9,622 bases of DNA from NCBI GenBank assembly GCA_030691805.1, contig JAUYDP010000411.1, positions 1-9,622 on the forward strand. The letters are read 5' to 3'. The DNA comes from Dehalococcoidia bacterium. Lineage in GTDB: Bacteria; Chloroflexota; Dehalococcoidia; JAUYDP01. A program made the translations under genes and the position numbers. The notes under the pieces were generated by a model. It did no database searches. It was given only the letters and a program-made list of their open reading frames with translations, and was not told the DNA's origin. This document shows, one piece after another, positions 6,040 to 9,622 of the stretch (position 1 is the first letter of the stretch; the number at the start of each line of letters is the position of its first letter).

Positions 6040-6912
6040 TCACCTCCCGCCCGCCGCTAGCTCGGCAGCCTGGAGGGCCGCCCGCCTGACAAAGACCTTA
6101 ACAATCTCACGCCTGTGCTCCGCAGAGCAACGGATATCCGATATGGGGCTGCATTCCTGCGAGGCAATCTCGCCGGCCTCTCTGAGGATAGCCTCTTCCA
6201 GCTTCTTACCCCGCAGGTGGTCCTCGGCCCGGCGGGCACGCATCGGCGTCGGCGCCACCGCTCCCAGGCCAATACGTATGTCCCGGCACTTATCGCCACC
6301 GTCTAGCTCTACCACCACTCCGGTCCCCACGAAGGCAATATCCATGGCCTTTCTAATGCTGTGCTTCAAATAGACCCCCGCGCTCTTGGGTGGTGGCGGC
6401 GGGACCTGCAATTCGGTAAGGATCTCTCCGGCCTTGAGCACCGTCTGGCCCGGACCGGTGAAGAATTCGTCTAGGGGGACCGTGCGATCGCCCTTCGGCC
6501 CCGTGATTTTAGCCTTTGCTCCCAGGGCCAGCAAGGGCGACGCCATCTCGGCCGAAGGGGCCGCGTGGCAGAGGTTTCCTCCTATGGTAGCCAGGTTCCG
6601 CACCTGGACCGAGCCCAGATGATGGGCGGCCTGGGCCAGGATTCCGTATCGCTCCTTTATTAATGGCGAGGTCTCGATGGACCGGATAGTGGCCAGGGCG
6701 CCCATCCGCAGGCCGCTGGCATCTTCGGTGATGTAATCAAGGTCTTTGATGGCCTTGAGGTTCACCACGTACTTGGGGGCTAGCTCCCTGTACCTCATCT
6801 GTACTACCATATCCGTGCCCCCGGCTATGGCCAGGGCCTCCCCTCCGTACCGGTCCAGGAGCGACACCGCTTCCTCAACCGAACCTGCCTCCAGATATTC
6901 AAATCGAACCAT
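6040..6912 (-). CDS. FAD-binding subunit of a molybdenum hydroxylase (CoxM/CutM type)
   Basis: This 290-residue protein matches the medium subunit of CO dehydrogenase / xanthine dehydrogenase-type enzymes, which binds FAD and passes electrons to the acceptor. The FAD-binding signatures are AGGTD at 30-34 and TIGGNLCHAAPSAE at 109-122. The N-terminal FAD-binding half is followed by the CO-dehydrogenase flavoprotein C-terminal domain from about 180. I chose the ATG at 6910-6912 because the protein then begins MVRFEYLEAGS, as is typical, and GGAGG lies 7 bases upstream; a longer reading from 6978 would run through the predicted promoter. It is the first gene of the pair, and its TGA is embedded in the Shine-Dalgarno of the 2Fe-2S gene. 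A Pro run (171-175) lies in the linker between domains. The catalytic subunit is absent nearby. Confidence 0.95.
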   Translation of the reverse strand: MVRFEYLEAGSVEEAVSLLDRYGGEALAIAGGTDMVVQMRYRELAPKYVVNLKAIKDLDYITEDASGLRMGALATIRSIETSPLIKERYGILAQAAHHLGSVQVRNLATIGGNLCHAAPSAEMASPLLALGAKAKITGPKGDRTVPLDEFFTGPGQTVLKAGEILTELQVPPPPPKSAGVYLKHSIRKAMDIAFVGTGVVVELDGGDKCRDIRIGLGAVAPTPMRARRAEDHLRGKKLEEAILREAGEIASQECSPISDIRCSAEHRREIVKVFVRRAALQAAELAAGGR

Positions 6913-6946
6913 GGCGAACCTCCGTTTATTGGCGGAATTGCGGCTG

Positions 6947-6975
6947 ATTATAACAAGCCTCGTGCCTTTGTGCAA
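6947..6975 (-). promoter_or_regulatory. Sigma70-like promoter of the FAD/2Fe-2S subunit operon
   Basis: Reading leftward, TTGCAC (6975-6970) and a perfect TATAAT (6952-6947) are 17 bases apart. Transcription would start near 6940, leaving an untranslated leader of about 28 bases that contains the GGAGG before the ATG at 6912. The -35 box matches consensus in only its first three bases. Confidence 0.6.
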
Positions 6976-7087
6976 CAAGCGTTTAGCGTGGAAGGGTGTC
7001 CGTCAAAGTTTTGAGCAATGTCTGTGTGCACGAGAGGTCTATCCCCACTCAAAAGAATCTGACGCACACCCGACCCAGAGAATTTTA

Positions 7088-7117
7088 TTGATTTCCAATT
7101 TTGGTTTATGCTATACT
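7088..7117 (+). promoter_or_regulatory. Sigma70-like promoter of the ATP synthase operon
   Basis: TTGATT (7088-7093) and TATACT (7112-7117) are 18 bases apart in an AT-rich stretch that contrasts with the GC-rich surroundings. The start would fall near 7124, about 20 bases before the Shine-Dalgarno at 7144-7150. It fires away from the cox-type promoter, and the roughly 110 bp between the two promoters may hold shared control sites; I recognise no operator there. Confidence 0.6.
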
Positions 7118-7154
7118 GCATCGGACCCCGAGACCCCCCTGAGGGAGGAGCAAG

Positions 7155-7367
7155 ATCGGCGCGTGGCGACTTATTGGAATAGGCTGGGTCTTTGTAACTT
7201 GTATCGTTGGTGGATTGGCATTAGGGATCTGGTTGGATAGCCTGACCGGTCTCAGCCCTCTAGCTACCCTCGTTGGGCTTTTCACCGGCATTGGAGCAGG
7301 TTTTGTAGGACTATTTCGTATGATAGCCTCTGTCTATGAGGAAGACCATAAAATGGGGAAGCACTAA
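7155..7367 (+). CDS. AtpZ/AtpI-like small membrane protein of the ATP synthase operon, apparent ATC start
   Basis: A frame ending at the TAA at 7365-7367 encodes about 70 residues with two membrane helices (about 6-27 and 36-58). The hallmark pattern is GGLALGIWLDSLTG, then SPLATLVGLFTGIGAGF, matching the short 'ATPase gene 1' (AtpZ/AtpI) family that opens many atp operons and is linked to c-ring assembly or Mg2+/Ca2+ handling. There is no ATG, GTG or TTG before the first helix: an in-frame TGA lies at 7140-7142 and the first TTG (7215) is inside helix 1. A strong GGAGGAG (7144-7150) is ideally placed for the ATC at 7155, giving (M)GAWRLIGIGWVF. Either ATC is a rare start, or an ATG mutated or was misread. 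Its stop shares a base with the atpB start (TAATG), so the two are coupled. Standard ORF callers would miss it. Confidence 0.8.
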   Translation: MGAWRLIGIGWVFVTCIVGGLALGIWLDSLTGLSPLATLVGLFTGIGAGFVGLFRMIASVYEEDHKMGKH

Positions 7368-8371
7368 TGAAGCCCAAGACCTTAGTAATCCTGGTCGGAA
7401 TCCTTGTCCTCGTAGCGCTGGGGATGCAATTCCCCACGCCTAAGCCTGAAATATCCTTACAGGCTGAGACTGTCGGACTGGTCTTGGGTTTTCCAGTCAG
7501 CAACGCCCTTATAGCCACCTGGATTACCATGGCTATCCTTATCCTGATTGCCTTGAGGATCAGGGGAAGGACGGGTGATGTCCCCTCGGGCCTTCAGAAC
7601 TTAATCGAATTCGCGCTGGAGTGGATTTTCAGCCTTTGCCAGAACGTGGCCGGGAAGAACGCCCGGCGCTTCTTCCCCCTGGTTGCCACCATTTTCCTCT
7701 TCGTAATCCTGAACAACTGGATGGGCCTGCTGCCGGGCTACGGGACCATCGGCCTGGTCAAGGAGCCGGGGAAGCAGGGCCACTCCTATTCCTTCAACGA
7801 GGTCCAGTTAGGGCCGCTCAAATTGGGCTTGCTGATGCCACCGACCGGGCAGGCCGAGGCCAAGACCGAACAGGGGGCAAAAGAAACGGCCAAGGCCGAC
7901 CATGAGACCCTTCCTGGACAGATAACCGGGTCTTTCGTTCCTTTCTTTCGAGGCGCCAGCACGACCCTTACCACTACCATAGCCCTGGCGCTGGTAGCGG
8001 TCGCCATGATAGAGTGGTTCGGCATCACATCTCTGGGATTCTTCCCCTATATCAGCCGGTTCATAAACGTGCGCCGGCTGCGTAAAGGTAACTTCATGGG
8101 GATTATAGACGCCTTCGTCGGCCTGCTGGAAGGCGTGGCGGAAGGCGCACGGATTATTAGCTTCGGATTCCGCCTCTTTGGCAATATGTTCGCCGGCGAA
8201 GTGCTGCTCCTCATCATCCCTTTCCTTATGGCTTGGGTAGTGCCGCTACTATTCTATGGACTTGAGCTATTCGTCGGGGCCATCCAGGCCCTGGTCTTCG
8301 CCCTCTTGACGCTGGTATTTGCCACGATGGCCGCTACCAGCCATTCGGAAAGCCACGAAGCGCAACACTAG
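7367..8371 (+). CDS. atpB: ATP synthase Fo subunit a
   Basis: This 334-residue membrane protein forms the proton half-channels next to the c-ring. The essential arginine is R269 in FGFRLFGNMFAGE, with E278 and Q307 (IQALVF) matching E. coli E219 and Q252. NNWMGLLPG (116-124) is the usual second-helix end. The family is commonly about 230-290 residues; the excess here is an extra hydrophobic N-terminal segment (about 5-20) and a loop of about 60 residues at 130-190 between helices 2 and 3, with a charged stretch at 163-180 (EAKTEQGAKETAKADHE). By the known topology that loop faces outside the cytoplasm. The C-terminus is His-rich (SHSESHEAQH). The ATG overlaps the previous stop by one base and has a weak GGGGAAG at 7355-7361, so coupling probably drives its translation. 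Confidence 0.96.
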   Translation: MKPKTLVILVGILVLVALGMQFPTPKPEISLQAETVGLVLGFPVSNALIATWITMAILILIALRIRGRTGDVPSGLQNLIEFALEWIFSLCQNVAGKNARRFFPLVATIFLFVILNNWMGLLPGYGTIGLVKEPGKQGHSYSFNEVQLGPLKLGLLMPPTGQAEAKTEQGAKETAKADHETLPGQITGSFVPFFRGASTTLTTTIALALVAVAMIEWFGITSLGFFPYISRFINVRRLRKGNFMGIIDAFVGLLEGVAEGARIISFGFRLFGNMFAGEVLLLIIPFLMAWVVPLLFYGLELFVGAIQALVFALLTLVFATMAATSHSESHEAQH

Positions 8372-8387
8372 GGAATCGTGCCCTAGT
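8367..8387 (+). promoter_or_regulatory. Intercistronic hairpin between atpB and atpE
   Basis: ACTAGGG (8367-8373) and CCCTAGT (8381-8387) form a perfect 7-bp stem with a 7-base loop, and the atpB stop codon lies in the left arm. No T-run follows, so a terminator is unlikely. A structure here could protect or delimit the atpE message, which is needed in many copies per complex. Confidence 0.45.
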
Positions 8388-8424
8388 CGAAGTTAGAACA
8401 AAGCTTAAAAAGGAGGATATATCT

Positions 8425-8652
8425 ATGGAAGCTGAAGGGGTCCGCCTCCTAGCGGCGGGAATTGCCATTGGCCTTGGGGCCATCGGTCCTGGCATTGGTA
8501 TTGGCCTTCTAGGTGGTCGGGCCATGGAGGCCCTGGGAAGGAACCCAGAAGCGGCTCCTGTAATCCAGAGCAACATGATCCTGGGCATCGCTCTGGCGGA
8601 AGCCATCGCCATCTATGCACTGGTAGTAGCGCTCATTATTAAATTCGTCTAG
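8425..8652 (+). CDS. atpE: ATP synthase Fo subunit c
   Basis: This 75-residue hairpin of two membrane helices is the c-ring proteolipid. Helix 1 carries the tight-packing Gly motif GAIGPGIGIG (18-27), the polar loop is GRNPEA (38-43), and helix 2 holds the ion-binding carboxylate E59 (LAEAIAIYALV). The Gln in helix 1 and the Ser/Thr after the Glu that characterise Na+-binding rings are replaced by Ile and Ala, so H+ coupling is likely. It has the best ribosome site of the operon, AAAAGGAGG ending at 8416, 8 bases before the ATG, preceded by a small hairpin; both fit the high copy number of c. Length is normal. It lies between atpB and atpF in the usual order. Confidence 0.97.
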   Translation: MEAEGVRLLAAGIAIGLGAIGPGIGIGLLGGRAMEALGRNPEAAPVIQSNMILGIALAEAIAIYALVVALIIKFV

Positions 8653-8701
8653 CCAGCACTGGCGCAGGAGCATTCCAACGCCACAGGATTAGGAGGAAGC
8701 C

Positions 8702-9211
8702 TTGGAAGCCGCCGAGGCATTAGGAATAAACGTACCGGGCTTAGTAGCCCAGATAATTAACTTCTCGTTGCTCATGGTGCTTCTCACGGCGCTCTTGTAC
8801 AAGCCGGTGCTGAAGATGCTGGACGAGAGGGCTACCCGCATCCGGGAGAGCCTGGAGAAGGCCGAAGAAGTCAAGCGTGAGGCGGAGCGCACTGAGCAGC
8901 AATTCCAGGCCCGCATCCAGGAGTCCCGCCAGGAAGGGCAGGCAATCTTAGCTCAGGCCACCAAGTCGGGAGAGCGACTGGTCGAAGAGGCCCGCCAGAG
9001 GGCGCGCGAGGAGGGTGAGTCCCTCCTGACCCGTGCTCGCACCGAGATCGAGATGGAACGGGACCGGGCCATCACCGAGCTACAGCAGAGATTCGCCGAC
9101 CTTACCGTCCTGGCAGCCAGCCGGGTGATCGGCCAGTCTCTTGATAAGGAATCCCATGTCCGCCTGATCGAACAGGTCCTGGAAGAGGGCCGCGGCCTGC
9201 GGAATAACTAA
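8702..9211 (+). CDS. atpF: ATP synthase Fo subunit b (stator stalk)
   Basis: This 169-residue protein has one N-terminal membrane helix (about 12-32, followed by YKPV), then a long charged helix at 35-130 (ERATRIRESLEKAEEVKREAE and on) typical of the peripheral stalk coiled coil. The tail LAASRVIGQSLDKESH...LIEQVLEE is what contacts subunit delta. Length matches the family. The start is TTG at 8702, chosen because AGGAGG lies at 8691-8696, 5 bases before it, and the only later Met in the region is inside the membrane helix. The gene follows atpE by 49 bases. Its TAA overlaps an ATG (TAATG, 9209-9213) that opens only a short frame running into repeats; atpH would be expected here. Confidence 0.96.
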   Translation: MEAAEALGINVPGLVAQIINFSLLMVLLTALLYKPVLKMLDERATRIRESLEKAEEVKREAERTEQQFQARIQESRQEGQAILAQATKSGERLVEEARQRAREEGESLLTRARTEIEMERDRAITELQQRFADLTVLAASRVIGQSLDKESHVRLIEQVLEEGRGLRNN

Positions 9212-9238
9212 TGTTAAGCCAGACTGGATATCGTAGAT

Positions 9239-9399
9239 GTCATTGCTACGCTCGCAGTGCTCCAACATGTCATTCTGAGACGGAGCGGGGTCTATGACTA
9301 GGTTCGTGAATTTAATCGTAGCGAAGGCGAAGAATCTCACCTGTTCCGAAGTACTAGGCATTGGGGGGAGACAAGATTCTTCGCTGCGCTCAGAATGAC
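9239..9399. repeat. 161-bp intergenic repeat, copy 1
   Basis: This copy pairs with 9454-9614, offset by exactly 215 bp. The first 115 bases differ at only two positions, a middle stretch of about 20 differs, and the final 26 bases (AGATTCTTCGCTGCGCTCAG plus AATGAC) are identical. Within it, ACATGTCATTCTGAG (9265-9279) and CTCAGAATGACATGT (9389-9403) form a 15-bp perfect inverted repeat, and GCGAAGAATCT (9327-9337) pairs with AGATTCTTCGC (9374-9384). It belongs to a class of dispersed palindromic repeats seen in many bacterial genomes; its minus-strand reading gives the well-known spurious peptide CHSERSEES. Confidence 0.92.
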
Positions 9400-9453
9400 A
9401 TGTACCGATGAATGGCATGGCGCTCAGAATGACACGACGCGCCAGTGCAATTC

Positions 9454-9614
9454 GTCATTGTTACGCTCGCAGTGCTCCAACATGTCTTTCTGAGACGGAG
9501 CGGGGTCTATGACTAGGTTCGTGAATTTAATCGTAGCGAAGGCGAAGAATCTCACCTGTTCCGAAGTATCATGCCATGTAAGGAGACGAGATTCTTCGCT
9601 GCGCTCAGAATGAC
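9454..9614. repeat. 161-bp intergenic repeat, copy 2
   Basis: This is the second copy of the element at 9239-9399 in the same orientation. The inner pair GCGAAGAATCT / AGATTCTTCGC is kept, while the outer pair is weaker because of a CATTCTG to CTTTCTG change and a diverged right flank. Between the copies, the 15-base GCGCTCAGAATGACA at 9420-9434 repeats part of the right end again, a remnant of a third insertion or a slip. The rest of 9212-9622 holds nothing else I can identify. Confidence 0.9.
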
Positions 9615-9622
9615 CTGGTGCT

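Noticed and set aside
6913..6978. Longer N-terminus for the FAD subunit starting at 6978
   Set aside because: The extra 22 residues do not fit the family, would contain the predicted promoter, and the ATG at 6912 has its own GGAGG.
7215..7217. TTG as start of the AtpZ-like gene
   Set aside because: It lies inside the first membrane helix and has no Shine-Dalgarno, whereas 7155 has an ideal one.
9080..9418. Minus-strand frame containing a CHSERSEESC-like peptide
   Set aside because: This string is the usual spurious translation of the GTCATTCTGAG...GAAGAATCT repeat; the rest is antisense to atpF.
9239..9614. Possible CRISPR array
   Set aside because: Only two units, 161 bp long and internally palindromic, with no short repeats and spacers and no cas genes.

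Overview
The window reads as a bacterial chromosome segment. Gene content fits the phylum Chloroflexota (Dehalococcoidia-like lineages are my best guess): an F-type ATP synthase operon starting with an AtpZ/AtpI-like gene, CoxM/CoxS-type molybdo-hydroxylase subunits, a TPR-bearing Ser/Thr kinase beside a Clp-type AAA+ protein, and intergenic repeats of the 'GTCATTCTGAG...GCGAAGAATCT' type. The lineage is inference from gene style; there is no rRNA or tRNA to anchor it.

Layout. (1) 1-4773, plus strand, a signalling/chaperone block: the C-terminal winged-helix domain of a regulator that starts outside the window, an intact 657-residue kinase with seven near-identical 34-residue TPR units, and, 33 bases later, a ClpC/ClpB-like double-AAA+ gene. 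That gene is broken by five lesions packed into about 400 bp at the start of its second ATPase domain. (2) 4774-5552, about 780 bp without a credible gene. It holds a 25-bp perfect inverted repeat, a roughly 160-bp element bounded by 19-bp inverted repeats with nested hairpins, a 30-bp direct repeat and a short 10/11-bp tandem repeat. (3) 5553-6912, minus strand: FAD-binding (CoxM-type) then 2Fe-2S (CoxS-type) subunits of a molybdenum hydroxylase, tightly coupled, with their own sigma70-like promoter. No catalytic large subunit lies on either side. (4) 7088-9211, plus strand, divergent from the cox pair: a sigma70-like promoter followed by a short AtpZ/AtpI-like membrane protein that seems to start at ATC, then atpB (a), atpE (c) and atpF (b). 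(5) 9212-9622: two copies of a 161-bp repeat, 215 bp apart, placed where atpH would normally follow.

How the genes work together. The atp genes encode the membrane and stator part (Fo) of a probably H+-coupled ATP synthase; F1 genes are expected just beyond the right edge. The cox-type pair would pass electrons from a molybdenum-cofactor subunit (absent here) through 2Fe-2S clusters to FAD. The kinase and the Clp-like ATPase look like one transcription unit, perhaps coupling Ser/Thr phosphorylation to protein remodelling, but the ATPase half looks dead or mis-assembled.

The best leads are the unlisted AtpZ-like gene with an ATC start, the repeat cluster interrupting the atp operon right after a TAATG junction, the clustered lesions in the Clp-like gene, and the structured elements in the 780-bp gap. 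I do not see a convincing new multi-gene system.
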